DNA of 64,000 nucleotides from Forficula auricularia (Eukaryota; Arthropoda; Insecta; Dermaptera; Forficulidae), in assembly GCA_024734495.1 (NCBI GenBank), contig JALMQS010000085.1:24681077-24745076 (forward strand), written 5' to 3'. Positions 47,516 to 56,794 of this stretch are shown one piece after another (positions within the stretch are counted from its first letter, which is position 1; each line of letters starts with the position of its first letter). The position numbers were made by a program, and so were the translations under genes. The notes beneath the pieces are model-generated. The model was not told where the DNA came from, searched no databases, and was given only the letters and a program-made list of their open reading frames with translations.

Positions 47516-47740
47516 TTTATTTAGGGAAAGTGGTGTAGGTTTTAGGTGAAACATGATATTAATTAATAAAGTAAAGGGTGTGTAGTTTCACAGTGAATGA
47601 AATAAAACTCAAAGAGTTAAAAGTTTTAACTTGTAAACTCCTGATGATGGACTAATAATCCGAAATATATTGAGTTTGTATAAACCTCTTTGAGTTTTAT
47701 TTCATTCACTGTGAAACTACACACCCTTTACTTTATTAAT
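47516..47740 (-). mobile_element. Penelope-like short foldback element, family G
   Basis: Flanked by TGAACAGAATAAT (47503-47515, 47741-47753). The arms pair over about 55 bases (AAGTAAAGGGTGTGTAGTTTC with GAAACTACACACCCTTTACTT). The tail at the left, read on the minus strand, is ATGTTTCACCTAAAACC then TACACC. The plus strand carries an intact hammerhead-like core at 47635-47677. Confidence 0.78.
47635..47677 (+). ncRNA. Hammerhead-like ribozyme core, family G
   Basis: Helix I strand AAACTC, CTGATGA (47641-47647), extra T, stem II GGA/TCC, GAA, self-complementary ATATAT (47665-47670), T at 47671, then GAGTTT (47672-47677), a perfect six-pair helix I. All core bases match the hammerhead consensus except the extra T after the GA. 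Predicted cleavage after 47671. Confidence 0.6.
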
Positions 47741-47791
47741 TGAACAGAATAATGCACTTTGTCCCGAAAATTTGAAAAGATTTATTTTAAT

Positions 47792-48194
47792 TAATAAAGT
47801 TGTTTTAGGGAAATAAGGACAATTTCTTTTATGCAAATAATTTTTATTTTTATGCCAACGTTTCAGTCAACTTTGTTGACTTCCTCAGGAACTCAAATAA
47901 TTAACTTCCTTGCATATTTGTCATTTTATAGATATTCCTTCTTAGCACACCAGTCATCAAACAGATTGAAAATATTTTCTTTTTAAATCTTAAAATATCT
48001 TAAATATGCGTGGTAAGAAGGAATATCTATAAAATGACCAATATGCACAAGGAAGTTAGTTATTTGAGCCCTGAGGAAGTCAACAAAGTTGACGAAACGT
48101 TGGCAAAAGATAAAATTATTTGCATAAAAGAAATTGTCCTTATTTCTCTAAAAAACTTTATTAATTTAATCGATGGACATAAATAATCAAAATA
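47792..48194 (+). mobile_element. Penelope-like foldback element, family H
   Basis: Inverted arms TAATAAAGTTGTTTTAGGG and AAAAACTTTATTAATT frame two facing ribozyme-like cores (47855-47890 minus, 48068-48104 plus). ATTTATTTTAAT flanks both sides (47780-47791, 48195-48206); being AT-rich this duplication is weaker evidence. Confidence 0.65.
48068..48104 (+). ncRNA. Hammerhead-like ribozyme core, family H
   Basis: GCC, CTGAGGA (48071-48077), extra A, perfect six-pair stem II GTCAAC/GTTGAC with AAA loop, GAA, ACGT, T at 48101, GGC. A mirrored copy is on the minus strand near 47855-47890. Confidence 0.55.
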
Positions 48195-48433
48195 ATTTAT
48201 TTTAATAAAATTATATTTTGAAGGTGTTTTAACATTGAAAATGTTTATAGCGTGGTTTCCTGTAAAAAACTGAAACCCATTTGGTCACTTGTAAGTTACA
48301 CTACTGTTCAGCTACTTCAACAGGGGCTAAGCGGGGTTAAGCCAACGCCTGACGTTCAATATATAATAAAATTGCGAATTTCATTTTTTTTTTTTTTATT
48401 TCTTTATTTAATTTTTTCAAAACTAAGAAAAAT

Positions 48434-48790
48434 CACAATTGAAAGTAATAGAAGGCAGCCCAGGGGTAGTGAGGAAAGAAAAAATTAACACATCCAAATA
48501 AAGTGTAATTTATTGGATTCCTTCCTCCTTTCCTTTCAAACCGACGTTTCGGAGTATTCTTCCCACCTTCTTCAGTGTTTCAAGGGGTCAATGAAGGATA
48601 ATATTTATTATAAAAACAACAAATAAAATGCTTCCTTCCTCTCTCCACAGCAGTATTTAAAACTTTTTTCTTCCTTAGCAGAAGCATAGAAAAACATTTT
48701 TTTTTTCTTTTTTTCCATCTTTTTCTTAATTATCTTTCAATTGAGATTTCTACCAGTCCGTCTCTCTCCAGAGAAAATTTCGTACCAATA
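48434..48790. mobile_element. Penelope-like element, family A, 15-base duplication
   Basis: Flanked by AAAACTAAGAAAAAT (48419-48433, 48791-48805). It contains the TGAAAGTAATAGAAGGCAGCC end, a minus-strand ribozyme-like core at about 48535-48595 and the GTCTCTCTCCAGAGAAAAT end. Confidence 0.8.
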
Positions 48791-49589
48791 AAAACTAAGA
48801 AAAATTTCCTTGTATATATTTGCCATCATTTTGGGCTGGTCTAATGCAATTTTTTTCAATAGCAACCAAATTTTAAGAAAGTGGCAGAAAATTTAACTCA
48901 AGTATCTCAATATTCATGTATTCTTAAAACTCGTTTGATTTTATTTACTAAAGAAATAAATGTGTGTTAGTATTTACTTTCGTTTTTGTATGGAACTCTA
49001 CATATTTTTGAGAATTTTCTTCTACTAAATTATAATTTACTAAAAAATAATTATATTATGTATATGTCAACTTGTATTGTTATGTTTGTAAAATAGCCTC
49101 ACAAACATTAATAAATTCAAAAGTTATTTAGAAATATGTAAATATATTTTTAAGATTTATTTATTAATGAAAACAACACACAAAATAGAGAGAGAGTTCT
49201 GGTCCAGATACTTACGAAACCAAGTCAACTTAGACCTCTAGTTATCCAAAAATAAAAAAATATTAAAAATAAAAGAAACCACTATACGCAATTAAGATAG
49301 TAGGTATATCAGTAATTTTTCAAAGTCGAATTGTCAATAATAGTATAATAAAATATAAAATAATCATCCAGATAACTCGAAGCACCTTATATCCATAAGT
49401 ATCACGTTATATGTATACAGTAGATATACCAAGAAAAACATTTTCAAAGTTAAAATTTTATTTAACTGAATTTCTTAAAATAAAAAGAGGTTAAGTATTT
49501 TGATTACTGTAGAATGTACCGTAATAACAATTTTTTGTTATTAGTATTTCATATTTCAATGGTTGTTAAAAAAATATTATGCTTAGAAC

Positions 49590-49862
49590 TTCTAAGCTGA
49601 CCACCAGTGAAGAAGGAACATCAAATTTTCAATATCCATACGATATTAACTCCATGAAAAACAACATTTATAATTAAAAAAGACTGATGAAGACCATGTC
49701 TTCGAAACTATAGTCTCAAACAAATAAATAAATAAATAAAACAAATAAATAAATAAAACAATAAAATAAATAAATAAAACAGATATATCATCTCGATATA
49801 TATGTGTGTATGTTTATTTGCATCAGGCAGAGGACAACCTCTTGTTTCTCTTTGTGAATCAT
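49590..49862 (+). mobile_element. Penelope-like family B fragment
   Basis: Right half of the family (AAGACTGATGAAGACC core, GAGGACAACCTC end) with an AAATA-type expansion at 49728-49785. Three bases are missing in the core compared with 27.1 kb. Confidence 0.65.
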
Positions 49863-50255
49863 TAATATTTTAGCAATAGTAATATCAAGATGATTTTATT
49901 ATTCCCCCTTCCTTTATTTCGTTTTTTTGATTTTCTCAAAATCGGCTCTAACGATTTTTTTAAAAATTAGTGTATTTATCAAATGTCATGAGTTATTAGT
50001 TGTGTCAAATTTTTAATCTGATTGAAATAAAGAAAGGGGTTGTAAATTAGGAGTGTCGTAAAATAAATATTTTAATCGTTCATTTCTACTAATTTTTAAT
50101 TAGTCATTATAGTTACAATTTATCAATGAAAACATTAGAATTATGATAAAATTATAAATAATAAAAGACTAGATTGAATTTTTTTTTATTCATTTCTTAT
50201 ATATTTTTAAATAATGAATTGCTTTTGATTAATAGAAATAATTGCTTGTGAACAG

Positions 50256-50432
50256 ATTGAAATAAAATGCCCAGGCAGCCTAGCTTCCGATATTCCTGTA
50301 GTGTGGGCAAATTCGAGGACATGAAGTTATTCCAGTAGTTCTAGCCCGAGAATCCAAAAGGCGTATTATAATCGATCCCGCGGGAATTATTAGGATAAAA
50401 CGACCACGAGTGATCGATTCAGGACTTTATAG
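50256..50432 (+). CDS. FAM187-like exon 8: Ig-like domain 2, one frame break
   Basis: Opens IEIKCPGSLASDIPVVW in one frame. After about 50312 the coding frame shifts: GHEVIPVVLARESKRRIIID, then IKRPRVIDSGLY. Loss of one base from the GGG or AAA run near 50305-50312 would join them. The two halves hold the first Cys, the Trp and the DSGxY of a second Ig fold. The final Cys is in the next exon. Confidence 0.68.
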
Positions 50433-50664
50433 GTTGGCAATTTCTATTTTCTACGTGAGCAAGAGAAATAAATATAATCCATGGATAATTTTGAAAACTT
50501 GTATCATATTGTATTATTTGTATCGATTCAATAATAGGGTTTTCTTTCTAGTTCAAAATAATTTAGCTTTAAATTACGTAGGAATTAAAGATCGAATTAG
50601 ATATGTATTATTTAATTAGAGAAATGTTTTAATATAAATTCTGTTGACGCATTGGCAAGATTTC

Positions 50665-50713
50665 TTTTCAAACCCTGAAGAAGGGAAGATTGTCCGAAAC
50701 GTTGGTTTTGAAA
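50665..50713 (+). ncRNA. Hammerhead-like core, isolated family A-type copy
   Basis: Helix I strand ending CAAACC, CTGAAGA (50675-50681), extra A, stem II GGG/TCC, GAA, ACGT, T at 50703, GGTTTTG. In intron 8 of the FAM187-like gene, about 20 bases left of an hAT MITE. Confidence 0.45.
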
Positions 50714-50726
50714 AAGTTTTTTTGTC

Positions 50727-51090
50727 CTCTAGGCCAGTGTTCCGCAAAGTGTGTGCCGCGGCGCACTTGGTGTACCGTGGTCATTAGTTGGTGTGCCCCG
50801 GAAAAATGTCATGTTTTGTGAATAACTGTGCGATGAGAGCAGCCTTATCAACGATTGCTCCAAGCTTTGATCACCTCGTGTTCAGTTAAGCATGCTCACG
50901 TTTCTCATTAAAAATCTTTTCATTTTATATTGATTTTAATAATAAATAAATACAACAAACATTGGTTTTTTTCTTTGGAGTATTCAAAATTTCTTGATAT
51001 GGTAGGTGTACCTTGAACACTGCTCTAGGCTCTAGGCTATCACTCCATCAAAATTTATAATAATAATTAAATTGAAAGTAATGGAAGGCA
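50727..51090 (+). repeat. Segment duplicated inverted at 54050-54443
   Basis: The hAT MITE 50735-51022 plus about 65 bases of right flank (CTATCACTCCATCAAAATTT, then the start of a family A element) recurs in reverse at 54056-54440. Confidence 0.75.
50735..51022. mobile_element. hAT-type MITE with perfect 8-base target duplication
   Basis: Ends CAGTGTTCCGC and GAACACTG, flanked by CTCTAGGC on both sides (50727-50734, 51023-51030). A related copy lies inverted at 54.1-54.4 kb together with flanking sequence. Confidence 0.85.
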
Positions 51091-51245
51091 GCCCAAGGGT
51101 ATTGAGGAAAGAAAAAATTAACACATCCAAATAAGGTGTAATTTATTGGATTCCTTCCTCCTTTCCTTTCAAACCGACGTTTTGGAGGATTCTACCCTCC
51201 TTCATCAGGGTTTCAAGGGGTCAATGAAGGATAATATTTATTATA
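51063..51245. mobile_element. Penelope-like element, family A, fragment
   Basis: Starts TGAAAGTAATGGAAGGCAGCC and has an intact-looking minus-strand core at about 51165-51215 with stem GGAGG/CCTCC. It ends abruptly near 51245. Confidence 0.6.
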
Positions 51246-51907
51246 AAATTTTCCAAATAATCTTGAAAAAATTCAAAAAAGAGTGCCTAAAATCGGCAAC
51301 CCGTAGAGGCGCTTTTCAACTGGGATCAACATTTTTTCTATAATAATGTTTGTTTATTTTTTTAATTTCTGTTAACGCAAGTCCCAAGTGGTTGCCAATA
51401 TAATAGTAGGGGGGTCTCTAAAAAAATACTTTTAATAAAATGGCTAAAATCCCGATAGTTATGACATTTATTCAATATACATATAGAATTAATAATTCAG
51501 TGTAAATTAATTTTGTAATATTTTGGCATCCGCTTGAGGCAATCGTAAAGTGCAATTTAAAAAATAAACAAACACCTTCTTATGAGGAAAAATGTTTTTT
51601 ATTGCCCACTAAAAAGCGTCTTTAGCGGTTTCTGATTATATTAACGACGTTTGAAAAAATTTTGTTTTTATTATGACCTCGGGAACAAATGCCATATAAT
51701 CATATCCTATGATTATTATTGATTTTTTTATTTATGCTATTATACTTGTCTGTGTGTATCTAAAACGTTTCTCCCTTCGGACCCACGTTTGAAATTTTAG
51801 GGATTAGATTTTTTTGTATCATAAAAAGAAGAGGAAAATATAAGAAAATATTAATTATTAATTGAAAGTAATGGAATGCAGCCCAGGAGAAGTGAGGGAA
51901 AGAAAAA

Positions 51908-52325
51908 CCGTTATTTTCACTTTTGACGTTCAATAACTTAATAATTAATTTTATTTGCAACGAAATTTTCTCTGGGGAGAGAACGGGCTGGTAGAACTTA
52001 ATTGAAGTAATGGATGTCAGCTTAGGGGTAGTGGATAGAAAAATTAACACATATCCAAATAAGGTGTAATTTATTGGAATTCTTTCTTCTTTTCTTTAAA
52101 AGCTACGTTTCTCGATTCTTCCTTCCTTCGAAAGGAAAAGGGAAGGAACTAGTAAATTGCATCTTTTGGATATGTGTTAATATTTTCTTTCCTCACTACC
52201 CCTGAGCTGCCTTCCATTACTTTCAATTAAAGTTCTACTGTTTCATTCTCTCTGAGAAAATTTCATGCTGCAAATAAAATTAATTATTAAGTTATTAAAC
52301 GTCAAAAGTGGAAATAACAGTTTTC
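51908..52325. mobile_element. Penelope-like foldback, family A derivative with outer arms
   Basis: Outer arms ACTTTTGACGTTCAATAACTT and AAGTTATTAAACGTCAAAAGT surround family A ends. The core region is decayed. It lies directly before the last exon of the FAM187-like gene. Confidence 0.65.
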
Positions 52326-52437
52326 GAGTTATGTCGCTGTTGCAGCAATGAATTAATAATGAAATAGTCAAACTTTAAATAGTATTATATAAAAAAATTT
52401 GTTAATCCGTTTAATCTGGATTTTCATTTGTTGACAG

Positions 52438-52612
52438 CTGCTGGCAGCGTGAGAAACTAGTAGGTGTCGTGCGACTTTCTGTCCATAAAAAAATAACTCT
52501 CTCATTCAATCATCACGTGATGCTAATTGGAATTAATTTAATCATTGGCACGTTTCTGTTGGTCTTCTATCGTGCGTTTAAGCATCGTCACGATCTTGAT
52601 TTAAATAAATAA
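52438..52612 (+). CDS. FAM187-like exon 9: Ig2 last cysteine, membrane helix, stop
   Basis: The acceptor is TTGACAG. Its first base completes a Ser codon begun in exon 8, giving [19 protein letters not shown], the end of the second Ig domain. A membrane helix follows ([18 protein letters not shown]), then a basic cytoplasmic tail [13 protein letters not shown] and TAA at 52610-52612. AATAAA signals at 52604-52609 and 52614-52619 overlap or follow the stop. They place polyadenylation inside the antisense Eps15 exon at 52628-52790. Confidence 0.78.
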
Positions 52613-52627
52613 TAATAAAAGATTTAC

Positions 52628-52790
52628 CGAAGCGGCAACGGCAGCCGGATCTCGTTGCGAGGGCGGCACCATTTCCGGGGTGAGGGCCGCAGGTGGCTCA
52701 TGGCCTTGCAGCTTCTGTCCGATCAGCCACATCGCCAGAGAGAATTGTTCCACATTCAGTTTACCCGTTTGTTTCGTATCACATAATGCC
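52628..52790 (-). CDS. Eps-15: Eps15 exon: second half of EH domain 3
   Basis: 163 bases, starting with the last base of the shared Trp codon. It reads [16 protein letters not shown] then [11 protein letters not shown], the second EF-hand-like loop and final helix of EH3, with the exit [11 protein letters not shown] typical of Eps15. The donor is at 52626-52627. Its minus-strand 3' edge is only 15 bases from the stop codon of the plus-strand nested gene, so it is a site of antisense transcript overlap. Confidence 0.92.
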
Positions 52791-53299
52791 CTGCAAGCGA
52801 TATATTATAAAATAGAATTAGAAGAGAAGATAAGATAAGGATAAAAATTGTCTCTTAATAAACAGAATGCAATGATTAATGAATCGGACTATAAATTATA
52901 CTGAGTAAATATTTAAAAAATAAATGAATAAATAAATAAAATAAATTATAATAAGAAATTGAAGGAAAAGGTGAAAACTTTTTTTTTTTTAAATTAGGTA
53001 CGGTTTATATATTATAATATTAATAAAGAAGCTGACATTGTTTATTCATTTTATACAATAAAACAACTAAGAATTTATTTTGAAATTTATATTTATATAT
53101 TATATATCAGAGCTTTTCAAAACTTCTGGCTTGACAACTCCATTTTATCTAAAAATTATGCATGCGACCCCGAACCTTTATAATATATGTATTTAATATA
53201 AAAAATGTTTCAATTTAAAATCTCGCGACCCACATTTCGAAAAGATCTGATACATTTTTTATATGATTAGGTTTTTCAGCTCAAAAATTGTGATAAAAT

Positions 53300-53628
53300 C
53301 CTGTACTACTAAAGAGCATTTGTGCCTGCCGCTGTAACTACCTACCCATGTCAGTCCCCCCTGGTGTTGAGAGCTGGGGTCCAGGGGTGGGGGTCCAGGG
53401 GGGGGGATTGTAGGAAAGTGGAAAAGGAAAGGGCATTTGTAGCTGTGTCGGTACCTAGGGGGTAGGTTTACTGGGGTGGAGGGGGAGAAGTTCCAGGGTT
53501 GGAGAGAGGGTCGGTTGCATGGGGAGTGGTTGGAGATGGAGAAGAGGGAGTGTTCATGTGACGGGGGTCCAGGGGCGAACCCCTTGGCTAGCAAGAGGCC
53601 CACCGAAGGCGGCCTCTGCAGCTAGTAG
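53300..53628 (-). repeat. Family D repeat, 5' part with C-rich tract, inverted
   Basis: CTAGCTGCAGAGGCCGCC at the right edge (minus strand start), GCCCCTGGACCCCC, then about 230 bases of C-rich sequence unlike the other copies. The 3' half is missing. In the Eps15 intron between EH3 exons. Confidence 0.65.
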
Positions 53629-53979
53629 TGTGTTTTTTAATGAAACTAATTTATTACCAGGTGGTTGAATAAAAATAAAACAGATGTTAATCAAAATAAA
53701 ACAAGTGTTTGATGGTTGTATAAATAAACGATAATTAAAAATATTAATATAGCGCTTTTAACTAACACAAAAAATACTTAGTAAGAACTTTTAGTGATTT
53801 GGCAATTTTTTATTCGCGGATGGAGTAAAATAAAGGGGGGGGGGGGGAGTTTAACATGTGTACGTTCGATTTGAACTTGAGAAGTGCTCAGAGTGGGCCT
53901 CCTCCAGTATACTAGGTTAGATAAAGTCAAAACATGCGTGGTTTCACTGTTAATAAAATCATTGGGCAGTCCTCTAGCT

Positions 53980-54435
53980 CAGTGTTCCGCAAACTTTTTG
54001 TGTTCAAGGTATCAATACATTAAGAAATTTTAAAGGTACACAAAAAAAAAACAATGCTGCCTTCCATTACTTTCAATTTAATTATTATTATAAATTTTGA
54101 TGGAGTGATAGCCTAGAGCCTAGAGCAGTGTTCAAGGTACACCTACCATATCAAGAAATTTTAGATGTACTCCAAAGAAAAAACCAATGTTCATTTAATA
54201 TTTATTTATTATTAAAATCAATATAATATGAAAAGATGTTTAATGAGAAATGTGAGCCTGCTTAACTGAGCACAAGAGATCAACATTTGGAACAATCGTT
54301 GATAAGGCTGCTCGCATAACTCTCAGCTATGTGTAGGTGAATTATCTTCATAAAATTTGACATTTTTCGGTGGCACACCAGCTAATGACCACGGTACACC
54401 AGTGCAAGCCGCGGCACACAATTTGCGGAACACTG
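53980..54435. mobile_element. Composite hAT-type MITE
   Basis: The outer ends CAGTGTTCCGC and GCGGAACACTG are flanked by CTCTAGCT and CTCTAGCA. Inside, from 54056, an inverted copy of 51090-50727 follows, so two partial copies of the same MITE overlap here. Confidence 0.7.
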
Positions 54436-55048
54436 CTCTAGCAGAGACCTCTAACCTACGGTCTCAGGAAGATGGTTCATATATATGGTAATGAAACATC
54501 TGCTCCTTTGGTAAAAAAAATTAAAGAAAGTTTAAAAAAATATAAAAATAGATCTAAAAGATTTTTTTCCAATTCGATCATCTAATGTGAAATTAGAAAA
54601 TTGATTAAATTTTTTAGGAATATTCCTCTGAAGACGTCTTTAAACAGGTATTTGTAAATAAGCTAAAATCACTCAAGTCATCGATCTGTTAGTATCAAAT
54701 AGCAGTTTACTTTAAGCTCTTTGTGAAATCGAGAACAATGGGTTTTTATCTGAGAAGATTGAATGACATGATTCCGTCCGGTCAACAAATCCGTTCAATA
54801 AATGAACTAGATCCATGAGAAGGGGCTAAAACGTTGTACTAATAATAAAGAATTTTCTTATTTCAGAATGAATGGTCTAATATGGAAAAATGTTTGTATT
54901 ATTAAAGGCTTAACAACAAATAATGAGATAAGTTGAGATGTGAATAAATCACTTTATTTGAAGATATTCATGCAGAGAAAACAAATAAAATATTTAAGAA
55001 ATGCAGAATGATAGTTGAAGCCTTCGAAACTAAAGTCTCTTATCAAAT

Positions 55049-55087
<39 letters not shown>

Positions 55088-55275
55088 GTATAGGCTTATG
55101 TTTATTTGCACCAAGCAGAGGACAGCCTCATCGATTTCTTCTTAAAAATAACAATTAATCGGGTCAAGTGCGAGTGGGACCTCATATCAAGGCTAAGTGA
55201 TAATTTTGCCGTCAGTAATGGTGAAATATAATTTGCCTTATAGTACAAGATCCCGACTTAGGTCGACCTTCACCT

Positions 55276-55771
55276 ATCGAGTTTCCTAATGAAATTAATA
55301 TTTTGATAATATAATGTATTAATAAACAAAACTTGATAGGGTCGACATCCAATTTCTCTGCATAGCTATTTTATCTAATTTATTAGATTTATTTATTTTT
55401 ATTTATTTATTATTTATTTATTTTATTTTATTTTTTTTAATTATCTACATTTTCATATATAACAATAAAGGAAACTCTATAACTACAAAATACTAATTCG
55501 AAGTTACCTGTTGATACCCTGTCTACCTGGACTTATGCAGGGAAAAAAGATGGCGACCCAACTTTGGCATTTTATATACATATTTTACTCTCGATTGGTA
55601 ATATATTTATCCGGAAACTCGATAACTACATTTATGTAATAAAATTAACAACTTTAATTTTTTATTAAAAATAGCCATGCAGGGAAATTGGATGTCGACC
55701 CTATCAAGTTTTGTTTATTAATACATTATATTATCAAAATATTAATTTCATTAGGAAACTCGATCTTAGAC
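55276..55771. mobile_element. Foldback element
   Basis: Arms of about 105 bases: ATCGAGTTTCCTAATGAAAT at the left with ATTTCATTAGGAAACTCGAT at the right, plus GGGTCGACATCCAATTTC pairing with GAAATTGGATGTCGACCC. Confidence 0.8.
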
Positions 55772-56223
55772 TATTAAATAGAGGTTAATATAAGTACTAC
55801 CTTAGTTTAAGTTTGGTTGGTGAAATCGGGCTTAATAGGGTTCCGTTTTACGTTTGTACGGAACCCTAATAAAAGGTTAAAATCATCGAATATAATCAAA
55901 CAGATACAAGAATACAACATAAACAACAACAAAAGAATAATACCTGATTTCACCAAGCAAATTTTAATTAAGGTGAAATTTAAATATAAAGTCAAACAAA
56001 CTTTTAAGATTAATTGACATGCTTCTTTAGTTTGAGTTTGTTTGGAGAAATCAGGTGAAAGTGTTCTAGTGGTGTTATTATAGACTGACCGTCAAAGGCA
56101 CAGAAAATGGAGAATTTTATAATACATTATCGCATTTTGAAAATAAAAGACGTATAATTTGCATCTTAACATCCTGTCATTAAATTTGATTTGTTTAATT
56201 TAAAAACAAAATAAACAACTCAC

Positions 56224-56474
56224 CAGATATGTGCAAGTATAGGTTGAGGCACTCCGGACCGCAAAAAGACATCTTTAATTTCATGTCCAGAAACATAACC
56301 ATCTTTATCCACATCTGTCTGTATAAATAGAGTTTTGTATTTGGCTCTGTCATCTGGACCTACACACCAAGCATGTGTGGGTGCAGGGGCTGGAACTGGA
56401 GCGACCACTGCAGAAACTAAAGGGGCTACTGGAGCAGTTGAAACCAGAGGAATCGAGGTTGGAGGAGCTGGAGG
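56224..56474 (-). CDS. Eps-15: Eps15 exon: linker and first part of EH domain 3
   Basis: 251 bases, entering in phase 0 and leaving two bases into a Trp codon completed by the next exon. A Pro/Ala/Val linker leads into EH3: DRAKYKTLF helix, then the calcium-loop pattern DVDKDGYVSGHE with all acidic ligands in place, then VFLRSGVPQPILAHIW. The Trp split over the splice is the conserved floor of the NPF-binding pocket. Visible residues 83-166. Confidence 0.92.
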
Positions 56475-56548
56475 CTATAGAAAAAATATTCATTTTGATT
56501 AAAATATATCTTTGAAGTAAAAAAAATTTAGTAAAATAATTAGCAAAC

Positions 56549-56794
56549 CTTTGGAGGATCAAGGCCCATTATAAGACTTGGCATAGGCGGAATAGTAGGA
56601 GGCACAGCTGATACGACTGGAGGAGGCGGAACTGCTGGAAGAATGGGAACTGTTGGTACTCCAACACTTGAAGGGATTGGAGATGCTGTCCTAGTATTGG
56701 ATTCTCGTCTTTGGTTGTTTGGGGGCATCAATTCAGGTGGAAGAACAGCAGGTATTGAAAATTTTTCCAGAGCTTTATATACAAGGTGCATTGC
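56549..56794 (-). CDS. Eps-15: Eps15 exon: end of EH domain 2 plus Pro-rich linker
   Basis: 82 codons, phase 0 to 0. The acceptor is at 56795-56796 and the donor at 56547-56548 on the minus strand. It opens with AMHLVYKALE and a following LPPELMPP, the usual last helix and exit of EH domain 2 in Eps15. A low-complexity Pro/Val/Ser linker follows, ending GLDPPK. Visible residues 1-82. The EF-hand-bearing part of EH2 must lie in an upstream exon that I do not find in 56.8-64 kb. Confidence 0.88.

Larger units (their letters stand above)
40615..52612 (+). other. FAM187-like Ig-domain type I membrane protein gene, nested antisense in an Eps15 intron
   Basis: Nine exons on the plus strand join in matching splice phase into about 568 residues: hydrophobic start, Ig-like domain 1, a WAEWSVCSACG module, an acidic linker, a GVPCRSKLLP motif, two CPG motifs, Ig-like domain 2 ending DSGLY-SCWQ, one membrane helix and a short basic tail. 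This combination fits the FAM187A/B family (Ig-like V-type proteins); I rely on memory for the family and could not align it. The first exon lacks an ATG, so at least one 5' exon is missing. Three one-base frame breaks (exons 2, 7, 8) lie in or beside short homopolymers while every splice phase survives. It is either a gene with assembly indels or a young pseudogene. Confidence 0.72.
14201..56794 (-). other. Eps-15: Eps15 endocytic adaptor gene, 3' portion (14 coding exons; 5' end outside)
   Basis: Fourteen exons with GT-AG borders join in consistent phase into about 835 residues with no frame break. Domain order: end of EH2, Pro-rich linker, EH3 with an EF-hand loop, coiled coil, 16 DPF motifs, Pro-rich block, Ala/Asn tract, two ubiquitin-interacting motifs. 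This order is diagnostic of Eps15, the clathrin-coat scaffold that binds NPF partners through EH domains, AP2 through DPF motifs and ubiquitinated cargo through UIMs. The first visible exon starts in phase 0 inside EH2, so the initiator, EH1 and most of EH2 are upstream. Introns range from about 77 bases to 14 kb. The largest (38541-52627) hosts an antisense gene. Confidence 0.93.
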
